From Piezodorus guildinii (lineage: Eukaryota; Arthropoda; Insecta; Hemiptera; Pentatomidae), in contig CM041297.1 in assembly GCA_023052935.1 (NCBI GenBank), positions 112,273,563 through 112,337,562 of the forward strand: a stretch of DNA of 64,000 nucleotides, in the 5' to 3' direction. How positions within the stretch are numbered: the first letter of the stretch is position 1; each line of letters opens with the position of its first letter. Below, piece after piece: positions 1 to 10,605 of the stretch. A program made the position numbers and the translations under genes. The notes beneath the pieces are model-generated. The model was not told where the DNA came from. It did no database searches and was given only the letters and a program-made list of their open reading frames with translations.

Positions 1-539
1 ACCCTTTAAAAAAAAGACTGTTTATGTATAGAGGAATATTTATTTGTATTAATAACACTAATTCTTAAAAAAAAAAATAGTTTATTTACCTGTGTAGCAC
101 TTTACTACTTGAAACAAAATTCTTCATCACAAAAATATCTAAGTGTTTTTTTATGAGGTTTAATTATGCCGGAACAGGACTAAAATAGCAAGGGACGTCA
201 ATGAAGCAATTGCACTACTAAAGGACTTAAAGTGAAGAAGTCACTGTACTTTAACTAAAACCTGAAACTACGGACTCCCCAACAAGCGGTTGCCCGATTA
301 CTATGGACCACGTTTTGACAGAGTGATGCTCACAAAGCTCATTTTGATATTGACACTGACTTACCAACCGTTCTACAAGACAACATACAGACAACTGCAA
401 AACTTTTTGACTTCCTACGACAGACAGACTTGTTCAATAGACTATAATATTTAATCCGTTTATCATAGTGATTTAAGGCGAAAATTACACAAGTGTTTTA
501 CGCCTACGAAATAAATAAAAAAATAAAAGCTTAAACTAA
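1..539. other. AT-rich stretch, no recognisable gene
   Basis: I see no open frame or repeat that I can name here. It lies directly 5' of a degenerate CR1-like LINE tail and may be a more decayed part of the same element, but the residual similarity is too weak to claim. Confidence 0.4.
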
Positions 540-1455
540 ATGTCGAAAAAACAAAAGCGATTGTAATAGGATCCCTTCACTTCCTGAAAACTGTTTCATA
601 TTATTCCCTCCCTAAATAGTGAACCTTTAAAGTTCTACCTGACTGTCATGAATCTTAGGGTAACCTTTGATCCATCCTTTTCCTTAAAAAACTATATTTG
701 CAAAATTTCCCGTCGTACTTTTTCCACCTTAATGTAACTGAATTCTCTTCGGCACTCATTCCCTTATGAAATCCTGACACTCCTCGTTACCTCTCTAATA
801 TTCTCTCACTTTGACTGCTGCTGTAAGGTATACAGTGGTGTTTCAGGGAATATTAAAGTAAAAATAAAACGCTTAATTAATTGCTTTGTTCGATATATAT
901 TAGGGCTCCCGAGGTACACCTTCGTCTCCAAATTTTATAGCGAGTTGAGGTGGCAATGAGGTTGAAATACTTGCGACGATTGGAAGAGTATATCCAATTG
1001 TCGCAAGTGTTTCCTTGCATTATCTCTGTCCAACTTACTCCTACATTCCGCCGTCCATTATTCATTTTCGACTTCCTCTAACACAAATCCTCTTTCCATC
1101 CCCGTTATATACGAACTAGGCTTTCTGATATATACAATATGGCCCACTAATTTGCACATTTCTACAGATCGTTTCTTATCCGATCCTCAATATTATGGAA
1201 TTATATTCCTCTTTCTATCCGTCACTCCAAATCTCTTCCTACCTTCAAATCCCACTTATTTATTCATCTCATGACCCAGTCATAACATAATTGTAAATAA
1301 GATTATGGTTTCTATTTATTTTCCTGTGACAATTTTCGATTAGTTTTAGTTAATTTCTTTATATTTATTTAATCACACTAATACTCTGACGCCCAGTTTG
1401 TATAAAATGGTAATATTATTCTAAAGGGTCTTGTCCCATGATAATAAAGGATAAT
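540..1455 (+). mobile_element. Degenerate CR1-like LINE, 3' end
   Basis: Broken reading frames match the C-terminal part of the LINE ORF2 seen nearly intact at 35223-38036. KKTKAIVIGS is readable near 545, SRRTF near 710, VYSGVSGN near 833 and FYRSFLIRSS near 1163. The piece ends in the family's 3' signature, a GGGTC/GTCCC-type hairpin followed by a short TAA-rich tail (about 1425-1455). Stops and frameshifts occur throughout. It is a dead relic of the palm/thumb and downstream region. Confidence 0.8.
964..1013. repeat. 21-bp-stem hairpin inside LINE relic
   Basis: Positions 964-984 pair fully with 993-1013 (two G-T wobbles) around an 8-nt loop. The 3' arm looks like genuine LINE sequence (the P-I-R-R-K-Y-F segment of ORF2). 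The 5' arm looks like an inverted copy of it placed just upstream. Confidence 0.6.
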
Positions 1456-1529
1456 AATTTAGTGTTGAAAAAAAATTCAAGAAGTATATTTCAGCCTGTA
1501 AGGCAAAGAATGTCGTGGAAAGACTTCTT

Positions 1530-1760
1530 CCCTAGATAACGATGTTCTTCAAGTTTTGGTGGGAGAGGATTCCAGAAGAACTTACATAGAAAATTGACAT
1601 AAGCAAACCGACCATTGATGGGCACTTGAAGGTGATTGGTAAGGTGAAAAATCTCGAATATATGGTTCCCCGCTTATTAACTGACCGCCAAAAAATGAAG
1701 CATTACGAAATTATTGCTTCGCTTCCTTTAGTGGATCTTCTACGATGATAGCATACGTTC
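1530..1760 (+). mobile_element. Mariner-type transposase fragment
   Basis: Two frames carry mariner N-terminal motifs. DNDVLQVLVGED lies near 1537. From 1620 a frame reads HLKVIGKVKNLE, then a VP-L segment, then an ending like EIIASL. These match the second helix-turn-helix and linker (HL-AIGKVKKL-VPHEL) of mariner transposases. The catalytic part is absent. The wording differs from the other mariner copies in the window, so it is another subfamily. Confidence 0.65.
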
Positions 1761-3539
1761 AAGAAAGTTTCTGGACAATAGAGAAGCACCACAATAATTA
1801 ATTATATTGAATGTATGAACTAGCCCAAGAAAATGGGTGTCGTGAATTTACTAATTCAGAGGATTCTAGATCTATTGAGAAGGTATATAAAAACTGCTTG
1901 AAACGTTGGAAAAATTAATTAAAAGTTATAGGGACGTTATTAACTTGTTTTGAATAATTTAATTAGTTTAATGTATTTAAAAAATTAAAAGAACTATGTC
2001 TTCATTATTTAATAATAATTATTACATTTCTTCCTACCTTTCGAGGCCATGTCTCATCTTTAGAACACACTAAAACAATATATCATATCTTAACATCAAT
2101 CCTATATATGCGTTATTCTTGACTAATTTGAAAAAAAGTCAACAATTATCATGAAATTGCATTCCTTAAAACACTTTAAAATTTTATGTCATATTTATCA
2201 TTAAAGAACATAATCGTCAATTATTTTGTTTACATAGTTTTTTATTCTCATTACATCCATTGCATCACTTTCCCTATCACATTTAAAACTCTTATTTCGG
2301 AGTGATGCAATTTTACCCTAAAATATTTTTTATGATTTCTTTATCCTCCATTTTTGGCATATGGAGACTGTTATAATTGTAAGTTAAATAAGGTATAATT
2401 CTCTTTTTTTTTTTTTTTTTTTTTTTTGGATAGAACCGAATGTGAAAAAAAATTTGAAAGTTATAAAAATGTTTTTACTGAACCTAGTCATAGTTTCTAT
2501 ATATGAAAAAATAAACTATATAAAATTATACCCTCTACATTTTTTCTCTCACGTTATTTTTCTATATTAAAGCACACTTACAATCACATTAATATATTAA
2601 AAGGGAGCTTTACAAGAGTAGTAGGGAGTTATTTGAATTTTGGCATCAGCTTTAGTTAGAGTGCCTTTTCTCTCATCCACTCCATTCCTGAGTGGGTCTT
2701 TATCCGGGATTATGCTTATATATTTGCCTAAATATATCAATCTTCATATTTCTATTCTACTTACTCAATGCTTACTTTTATATTAGCTTACTTTAGAAAA
2801 AAGGTGAATAAAATTAAAAAAAAACAAATTTGGATATTTTGAAAAAATATGATACTTCTGTATGATCGAATATAACTTTGACAGTCAAATCCGGAAATTC
2901 AAATTTGACCTTATGGCATTAAGTGCAATGGATGTAACGTTTATTTAGATCGAGGGTTATTTTTGATTGTTTGCAAACATATGTTACATTACTCAGATTA
3001 CAGAATATCAGACGCACTGACTTGCGACATCCCCTCCGAAGGAAGACACGACCGATGGTTTTTCGCTTCCTTTATCGTCTGTCCATTTGCTGAGCATGAA
3101 CCCGCAGATAGACATATGAATAATATCTTATAAAAAAAAATGTTTAGTGTTGAATCTCTTTTTTTTTAAGTACAATATCATGTGTTTGAAAGTTCAATCC
3201 TAGTTCTTAGTCTTCTAAAGATAAATTAAACTTAATGTAATTTATAGACTAAAATACTAAAAACACTATTAAAATACACCTTTCAGTACCTCTCGTAATA
3301 ATTATTCCTTGTTTTCTCAACCGTGAAATAAGATTTTCAAGCTTCATCATGAAGTAACTATAAACTTAAAACAAATAAAAAATTTATAAAAGTCAAACAT
3401 TATAATTTAAATAAGTTTAATAAAATAAAAATATTACTTACAAAGTCAAATATAAGAAAGCAGCACTAAAAGGGAGTTTTACATATCTAATTTAAATTTT
3501 TCATTTAGATCTTAGTGTAGTCCTCCGAACAATAGTTAA
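1761..3539. other. Intergenic AT-rich DNA
   Basis: Nothing codes here. It contains a T-tract at about 2401-2427 and other short A/T runs. I recognise no repeat family in it. Confidence 0.4.
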
Positions 3540-3860
3540 TGCCCCTTATTTGTATCCAACCATACCTTACACCGCGACCTAAATATTCCATTTATTTTAG
3601 ACCTTATACCATTAAAATTCTCTAAACTTCATCAGAACCTTATCCATCACTCTAATCCCCTAGCTCAATCCTTATCCAGCTCCACACATCCTTACCATCC
3701 TCCTAGAAGGTTGAAACGGCAGTGGCCTCGAGACCTCTTGTAACATGTATATTGGAGTTCTAGCATTGGCTAGATTCTCCACTCCCGTGCTGTATGCTTG
3801 TGAATTGTATATAGGTATGAGTGACTTTTGTATATACTTTTAATGATTTTGTTTTGTATT
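3540..3860 (+). mobile_element. Jockey-like LINE 3' end
   Basis: Broken frames correspond to the extreme C-terminus of the Jockey-like copies at 25555-27246 (a proline-rich stretch, then a basic R-R-W-x-R-D-L-L type ending). The 3' UTR sequence 'gagttctagcattggctag' recurs on the minus strand at 43105-43325 and, diverged, at about 29550. Confidence 0.6.
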
Positions 3861-3861
3861 T

Positions 3862-4053
3862 ATGTATATTGTGATTCCGAGAAAGTTGGTATTTGCTGAT
3901 CCGACTGGTAGGCGTCCGAAAGGTAGGCAGAAGCGGAGATGGGAGGATTGCGTTAAGGCTGATCTCGGGGGCTTGGGCTTGAATGGTGAACATTGGACGA
4001 GTCTGTGTAGGCGGAATTTGGTGGTATCGGCATCGAACCTTCGGGTTCGCTAA
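3862..4053 (+). mobile_element. RTE/R1-type LINE C-terminal fragment
   Basis: A 63-codon frame contains GRRPKGRQKRRWEDCVKADL, the basic W-E-D motif found near the C-terminus of many insect non-LTR polyproteins. It is followed by a short tail. A possible 3' end with AATAAA lies at about 4165-4205 and resembles the end of the repeat at 43105-43325. Only the terminal part survives. Confidence 0.6.
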
Positions 4054-4209
4054 GCCTATTATTATTATATATTTTTATTGTATTATTATTATATAAATTT
4101 ATTGTTTTGTATATATCTTGTGAATGTAGTTTGAATGTTGTACTTTATCACTATTAAAAATGTCAAAAATTTGACAGATTCTAATATTACTCAATAAAGA
4201 ATTGTTTCA

Positions 4210-4849
4210 ACGTTAAAAAGAACTTAGTGTAACAGGCTACTGTAATACACTTTTCAGATAAAGATAAATTGGACATTGTAAAGCCTACAAACTTAACTTC
4301 AAAACCTTGTCGATAAAAATATTTATTCATATACAAGAAATTTAGTGCTAATGGTTCTCTCATTGGACTAAGATGTTTTCTGAATACAAAAACTCCAACT
4401 ATCATTGATTCTAAAATTTTAGTCCCATTTTTTAAGACACTGACAAAGAACTCATCAAATACAAGAGACCCTTCACGCCAACTTCCTTACAACTTATGTT
4501 TTTGATCATATTCGTATTACGGCGAACTTTATGGACAAATAAACAAGCTTGCACAAAATATGGCAGCACGTGAAGAATAAACGAATTTTGAAGAGGAGTT
4601 GGAGGATTAGGGAATTGGAATAGGTGCTCAACCTCTTGGTTATTAGTACCGAACATATTTATATAAACGATTTTTTTTTTAACAAGGTTAAAATGATAAA
4701 ACACACATTTTATTATTTATCTATTGTTTAAAAATTAATTTATTCCATTTTATTTCTTGATAGTTCCTTATAGTTTCTATTTTTTTCATTATAATCCTTA
4801 TAATTCTTGGAGCAGATAACATTCTTTAGTGAACCTTAGCAGTGAACTA
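4210..4849 (-). other. Unassigned region with two short minus ORFs
   Basis: Minus-strand frames of 90 and 72 codons (4432-4704 and 4187-4405) lie end to end, separated by a stop. Their composition could be a decayed transposon or LINE, but I recognise no motif. Confidence 0.3.
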
Positions 4850-5290
4850 ATTGTTTCACTAGAGTCCTTCAAGCTCTCACATACCGATCTTGGTAGATGA
4901 AATTTATCCATTAGTGCATGGAATTAGGGGCGTTCTCAACTATAAGTTTTATTAAAAGAGGAACTTTACACTTGTCACACATTGATTCAGGCTGCCTGAG
5001 GATGAGATTTATATGTGTAAGTCTGCTAATCCGATGCGAAGTCTCGCCAAAACAGCTTCCTCGCGGCGATTACATCGCAATGATGTCTTCCAGGAAGAAG
5101 GTGGTGGCTTGATTATCTTTAATTTATTACAGTTGTCAACGTCTGACCACACCTGTTCCCAAGCCTGAGATATTTTCACCTTTAGGTAATTTTTCACGTC
5201 TTCCATAATGTAAGTTGGGTGGATTTGGACATTTGATACTGCAGCTTCTTTAACAGCCTTGTACGCTGCTTCATTGCCATCAATAGCCAC
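4850..5290 (-). mobile_element. LINE fragment, RNase H to C-terminus
   Basis: The minus frame reads GNEAAYKAVKEAA, then RREEAVLARLRIG. This is the end of an RNase H domain (the GNE-AD-AAKEA block) and the R-E-LARLRIGH linker seen in I- and Jockey-type LINEs. Downstream the usual HSYLL...C-x-C segment is recognisable but stopped. It is a relic. Confidence 0.7.
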
Positions 5291-5539
5291 ATGGGATGAA
5301 GTTATATACAGAGGAGAAGAGTTTTATAAAGGGGCTTGTTGTCTTTTAATAGAATTCTGCTACTTTTAAGCGTGAAAGGAATATATCAAGAGGTGGTTTC
5401 TCCTTCGTGTCTATCCATGCTATGTTTATTACAAAATTATATATTAAGATATTTTATCTTCATAGGTACAAATAAAATTATTACGAGGATAAATGTAACG
5501 TGCTTGAAATATAAAGTCAGTAGAAATATTGATACAATC

Positions 5540-5720
5540 TAAATTGATAGAGGCGCCTCAGACTGACAGGGAGGGTTGGGCTGCTTGTCGTAGGGTTTGC
5601 CTTTGATCTCGTCGGTCCCACAGCGCCTTCGAGCTCATAGAGTTTCTGTCATTCCTAGCCTCTTTCGAATTCAGTCCACGACCTTCCAACCTTATATTTG
5701 ATTTGCTTCATCTTTATAAC
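5540..5720. other. GC-richer patch of unknown nature
   Basis: This patch stands out from its AT-rich surroundings, but no frame gives a recognisable protein. It may be a LINE or transposon scrap. Confidence 0.25.
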
Positions 5721-5831
5721 AAATAACTTGCAATTTCAATATTTCATAACTATTTTTATGTAAAATAATTGTTATAGCAATATTTATTGTTTTACAATAT
5801 CACTAGTTTTTAAAAAATTCATTTAACGTCA

Positions 5832-5925
5832 CTTTATGCTACAGTAGGTGTCCTAAATTTTTGCTAATCCCGTTTAAGTTAGGATAGGGATCCTTAACGA
5901 GCACCTTGTAACGGAAAGAAGTTAA
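5832..5925 (+). mobile_element. Partial tRNA-derived SINE (family D)
   Basis: It shares 'tcctaaattttt' and 'taggatagggatc..taacgag' with copies at 56926-57050 (+), 59510-59625 (-) and 58595-58672 (-). The A-box part is missing here. Confidence 0.5.
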
Positions 5926-6094
5926 AAAAAAACAACAAAAGGCCCTTCAGCCAAAATATTCATCCATGTCAGTAGTTTTCTTTGTTGAGATAGTATAGAA
6001 TCTAAATTACAATTGAATAATGATAATTAATAATATTAAATTATTGGTTATAAATACGTTTACAGTTTTCGGTAAATGATAAAATATTAAAGGA

Positions 6095-6098
<4 letters not shown>

Positions 6099-6170
<72 letters not shown>
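6099..6170. repeat. (AT)n microsatellite
   Basis: About 36 perfect AT repeats. A 67-codon frame through it codes only a Tyr-Ile run and is not a gene. Confidence 0.95.
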
Positions 6171-6175
<5 letters not shown>

Positions 6176-6450
6176 TATATTAAAACTTCTAAACGTATAC
6201 TCGTATACACCTAGAAACGTTATCTCTAGCTCATTATAATATTCAAATTTTATATTTTAAAAATATCTCCTTTCTTTGATTCCTCCTCATATGTCAAAAA
6301 GTCTGTCAATGCCGATTATATTAAGAAATGGTATTCGGTCATGTTTAATTGATTAAATTATCTTTTGTTTCACTGTAAAGGTCTTCAAACAACGCCATCC
6401 GTGATCGAGGATTTTTAAGTCCTATTTTTTCTTTCTTTTCTTTTCTTCTT

Positions 6451-6700
6451 CCAGTGGCGCGACAGGCCGTGTAGGCCCTGGGCCTCTCTGTGTAAACTCC
6501 TGCAAGTTTACACTCACGTTTCATGATGCAATTTTTAGAGTAGGATCATCACTCCATAAAACTAATTTTGCGAGAGGTTGTGAATGAATCCACATTTTTT
6601 TTTAATCCTTATAAAAGCCCCGTCGGAACTGGAATTCAAACTCACATCCCGTAGCATGAGAGACTAGCGCGCTAGACACTCAGCCACGGGCTCTCCAAGA
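6451..6700 (-). mobile_element. tRNA-derived SINE (family A)
   Basis: On the minus strand the head reads 'gtggctgagtgtctagcgcg' (pol III A box TGGCTGAGTGT), then a B-box-like 'gtgagtttgaattcc'. The body contains the 'gagtgatgatcctactct' block and ends in 'ggcctgtcgcgcca'. The same layout recurs at 22042-22315 and at 26158-26221 plus 27247-27402. Confidence 0.75.
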
Positions 6701-6720
6701 GCTCTCCCCCCCCTTTCTTT

Positions 6721-7900
6721 TTTCCACTTCTTTTGAATCTTTTGTTTTTAATTATGTAGTGTTACGTCCAGAAGCTAAATAAGTAAAGTTAGACCGCTAG
6801 TGATGTCAATAATACGAAATAATTTTGATTTATCTTCTAATTGTTGGTACTAATACATTTTAATTTTGTTTGCAAATCTAGATTTGGCTTTTATTTTTAC
6901 CTTTTTTATGCTAATTTTTCAATTTTTGAATACAAATTTTAAAATCCAGTTTCATAACATTTTCATCAGATTTTAACATTGCTAAAAAAACTGTTTTATT
7001 TTTATTTATATCAACAACAAAATCAGTAAACCAAAAGCTAAATGAATTACATTTAATTTTTTAAATAATAAGAGTCACATTTATTTATATTTATATTTAA
7101 GATTATTTAGCATATCAATAAAATATTTATTTCCGCAATTTTAATATGTCTACTAACCCCTAAGCAGTGCTGAACTACTATTCCGCAATGCACTTCGGTA
7201 ATACATAAGTATTGAATTTTGCGCCGTTCAAGAAATGAAATTGATTTTATTTACACTCGATTTTTTTTCTTTCATATTAATGTTTTTCATTAACACTTGT
7301 CATGATATGATTTTACGCGTGTCTTTTTGGCTGTCCCGCAAATCTGTGATGTTCAAATTCAAATGGGTTTCAAGTATGTGTAAGTGTTCAATGTCTGTTT
7401 AAGTTGTAATTTTAAACGTTTTGAAAGTAGTGAGTATATAGTTCTCTCCTTTTTTATGGCTGTTCTTGATACGTAGGAAATCAGAACTAGATTTAGATAA
7501 CGGTACCAATTATTTAATATTCTTTATTTATTAGGACTATTGGCGGCTGTCGTCTCTTTATAGATTCATAGCTCAGCAAACACAATCATCACTCAAAAAC
7601 AAAAACTGCAATCATTCAGCCTAAATATGTGAGACTCTTAACGACAGCTCGTTGGCACGTAAACAACTTAACCCTACATACGGATTTACAACGACCAACA
7701 GTTGACCAACTTAAATGAATTCTATATTCTTTTTTTCATAGTAAACTGCACGAACAAGAAAGTAGACTTATAAACTCAATTTCAATAGCTAAAATGCCAG
7801 TCAGAAGAAGGCTGAAGAAAACCTGGATGAGAGATCTCCTCGTAGGAAGGGGTGCTGCTAGGCCCTTTTCTGATCTCACTTTGTATACAGCACATTTGCT

Positions 7901-7966
<66 letters not shown>

Positions 7967-8480
7967 GTCTACACAAAGGGGTTGGGTATTAGAAATAATA
8001 AACCAAAAATTGTAAATTCGGCAGTGTAGTTATGGCAGACTGTTTGAATGTGGTTAATACATATCTGATATTGAATACCATATTATTATGCTATAATATT
8101 ACAAGTTTGGTTAAAGTCGTCAGTTCATTTTTGAAAATATAAAAAAAAAATTAAATCTATGATAAAAAAACACTATGATATTGCAGAATTTAATAAGTAA
8201 GAGAAATATTGTATTTTTATTATGAAGTATATTTTATTGTGTTTTTTTTTTTTTAATATCCAAAACCTGATATTTCCGTTCACCCCAAACTGATTCTGCC
8301 TATTTATTAATCCTTGAAATTGTTGATATTTGAATTAACATGAGCGTAATATTGAAATCCTCTTTATCGAAATTTTAGTGCTTTAGGTTTCTTAATAGGC
8401 AAGCTGCATAATAGACAAAATTTTGTTGAGTTAACGCCAGTTGAAAGGATAATTTGATTTCACTGATTACATTAGTGATG
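6721..8480. other. Intergenic AT-rich DNA
   Basis: No gene is supported. It contains an (AT)n tract at 7903-7964 and several short A/T runs. A 64-codon minus frame at 7782-7976 runs through the (AT)n and is not convincing. Confidence 0.45.
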
Positions 8481-8494
8481 TAACTGGTCATTAG

Positions 8495-8613
8495 CGCAAG
8501 ACGAGAATATCCGTTATGCAATGTCACACTTGAAACATCAACCTCTAAAGTTCGTCTTGCGGAAAGTTATGTCGGTGAACCGAGTATATAAGCCACTGGC
8601 GCACCCAAGCAGT
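8495..8613 (+). promoter_or_regulatory. Core promoter of the cuticle-type gene
   Basis: TATATAAG lies at 8585-8592, 36 bp before the ATG. A GCAGT initiator-like site at 8609-8613 sits at a normal distance. Upstream, a perfect 10-bp inverted repeat, CGCAAGACGA (8495-8504) and TCGTCTTGCG (8552-8561), brackets 47 bp just before the TATA box. It could be a factor-binding palindrome. The TATA and initiator calls rest on sequence and spacing alone. Confidence 0.6.
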
Positions 8614-8627
8614 TAGTGCAAGCGAAG

Positions 8628-9368
8628 ATGTTGTACAGTCTAGTTCTCTTGTGTTCAGCAGCTGTTGCGGCCGCCTTTAGTGAGTTTCATCACGAGCCAC
8701 CGAAGGAGCATCTTCACGAGCACTTCGAGCACGTCAAAACCATTACGCTCACCAAGAAGGTTCCCAAACCGTTTCCCGTCGAAGTCGAAAAACATGTACC
8801 GTATGAAGTGAAAGTTCCAGTCGATAAACCATATCCAGTGTACGTACCGAAACCTTACCCGGTATACGTCGAGAAAAAGATACCGTACGAAGTCAAAGTT
8901 CCAGTACCCAAGCCTTATGTAGTTGAGAAGAAAGTCCCCTATGAAGTCAAAGTTCCGGTAGACAAGCCGTATCCCGTTGAAGTTCCAAAACCCTACAACG
9001 TCTACGTCGAAAAGAAAGTGCCATATGTGGTAGAGAAACCCGTCCCGTATCCCGTCAAAGTGCCTGTTGAGAAGAAGTATCCAGTACATTACCCGGTCGA
9101 GAAAAAAGTCCCTTATCCAGTCTACAAAGAGGTTCCTTATGAAGTGAAAGTGCCAGTCGAAAAACCTGTGCCCTATCCCGTTGAGAAGCCAGTACCATAC
9201 CACGTAGAGAAGGAAGTACCATACCCCGTAGTCAAGGAAGTGCCGTATCCTGTTAAGGTACCATACAAAGTAGAGGTAAAGGTACCGTACAAAGTAGAAG
9301 CTCCCAAATACGAAGGTTATCATGGAAACAGTGATTTCTCTGGGTATCAGTTTTCTGGCCATCATTAA
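8628..9368 (+). CDS. Secreted proline-rich PYPV-repeat protein, cuticle type
   Basis: This is a 246-residue protein in one exon. The ATG at 8628 is preferred because it follows the TATA box at the right distance and opens a signal peptide ([15 protein letters not shown], cut near AF). The upstream in-frame GTG at 8616 is not a start. After a His-rich N-terminus (about residues 18-36) nearly the whole protein is repeats of [15 protein letters not shown] / VEKKVPYPV type, with no cysteine in the repeat region. It ends in a short Gly/Tyr/His tail. This composition fits the low-complexity proline-rich cuticular proteins (CPLCP) and the Vajk-like PVEKPVPV proteins, which are extracellular structural proteins. 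That assignment comes from repeat style, not from a conserved chitin-binding domain; no Rebers-Riddiford motif is visible. An alternative is another secreted structural matrix protein. Confidence 0.85.
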   Translation: MLYSLVLLCSAAVAAAFSEFHHEPPKEHLHEHFEHVKTITLTKKVPKPFPVEVEKHVPYEVKVPVDKPYPVYVPKPYPVYVEKKIPYEVKVPVPKPYVVEKKVPYEVKVPVDKPYPVEVPKPYNVYVEKKVPYVVEKPVPYPVKVPVEKKYPVHYPVEKKVPYPVYKEVPYEVKVPVEKPVPYPVEKPVPYHVEKEVPYPVVKEVPYPVKVPYKVEVKVPYKVEAPKYEGYHGNSDFSGYQFSGHH

Positions 9369-9649
9369 TTCTCCTAGTTTTATTAAGGGATACATAAATC
9401 ACCATTTCAAACAATGTGGAAACGGTTGCTGCGAACCTTTAATCTATTTAATATGGTCAATCACTAGTCATTTTAATGAAATTTGAAAAAAATGAATGTC
9501 GAGAAAGGTGCGAAGGAAGAAATATGAAGATGAAAAAGAACTAATTAATATTGGCAAAGATAAGATTAAATTTTCAAGTCATAAAATAATATGTAATTAT
9601 AAATAATGTCAAGTATAGATCATGTATGTGTTGAAAGATAATGTTTAAT

Positions 9650-9655
9650 AATAAA
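9650..9655 (+). terminator. Polyadenylation signal AATAAA
   Basis: AATAAA lies about 280 bp after the stop of the cuticle-type gene. It is the best candidate for that transcript's 3' end. Confidence 0.5.
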
Positions 9656-9984
9656 TTAAAAAATTGTAGCCTTTTGAAAAATTGTTTTGTTTAGTAATGT
9701 AAAATTAAATACGTTAACATAAATATTTGTTAACTACATAGGAATAGATTTTTTTTTTTCGTTGAAGGAAATATACGTCTATTTTTAAAACATTTTTGTA
9801 TTATTTTTGACATAAATAAATAGTTTTATAATTTCATGCATTACGTTTTTTGTTTAATTATTTATTTATCGAAAACCTGTCATCTTTAATCTTATTAACT
9901 TATGCATGATTAAAAAATATTAAAACAAAAATAATGATGGAGTTTAGTTGACGGTTGAGAATATTAGATGCGGAAGATGAAGAA

Positions 9985-10231
9985 ACAAACATTAAAAAGT
10001 AGTATTTATTATAATTGTGTTGCGACGTTTTGGACTAAATTGTAGACCTTCATCAGGGCTAAGAGAAAAAAGTTAAAAACCAATGTAATTATAAACTTCA
10101 TGATACGTTAGGTATATAATAAAAATAAGGTGACAGTAATGTAACATGGAAACAAATGTAAAATGATAATCAATTATTTTCATATCATAATTATGTTTTT
10201 TTTTATATACTACCTGTGTTCTTTATATATA

Positions 10232-10285
<54 letters not shown>

Positions 10286-10605
10286 CCGTCCAACATCACT
10301 TCAACATTGTTCATATTTAAAAAAAATTATTTTCACATATTGTTCTTTTAACATTTAATCATTTTCTTAGTTCCTCTTTATATATTCTTATTGAACTGTC
10401 ATAATCTTAATTTTGTTTACTTCCATACTTTATAACTGTTATCTTATTATCATTTTACATTTAATTTTATGTTTGTTTCCATATTATATTACTGTCACCA
10501 TATTATTATTATATACCTAACGTATTATTAAGTTTATAATTACATTAGTTCTTATCTTTTTCCTCTTGCCCTGATGAAGGCCCACAATACAAGATAAAAC
10601 TAATC
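9985..10605. repeat. Foldback repeat with hammerhead-like arms
   Basis: The left arm (about 10010-10190) and right arm (about 10440-10600) are imperfect inverted copies around an (AT)n core at 10224-10283. Shared blocks include 'ccttcatcagggc', 'aatgtaattataaactt', 'tacgttaggtatataata' and 'ggtgacagtaat'. Each arm tip carries CTGATGA (minus strand in the left arm, plus in the right) followed by AAAAC or TAAAAC, so the GAAAC half of the motif is damaged. A further copy of the left arm lies at 27440-27800. Confidence 0.75.

Noticed and set aside
6007..6210. Tyr-Ile repeat ORFs (also 7782-7976, 10163-10351, 19395-19850, 49039-49236)
   Set aside because: They read through (AT)n microsatellites and code only Y-I runs.
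8655..9395. 246-codon open frame antisense to the cuticle-type gene
   Set aside because: It mirrors the sense repeats (Trp/Tyr/Arg/Phe-rich from VPY/KVP codons). It has no own start context or domain, and the sense strand has a promoter and signal peptide.
10561..10605. Functional hammerhead in the right arm of the 10-kb foldback
   Set aside because: CTGATGA is present but the GAAAC half reads TAAAAC and stem II does not pair well.
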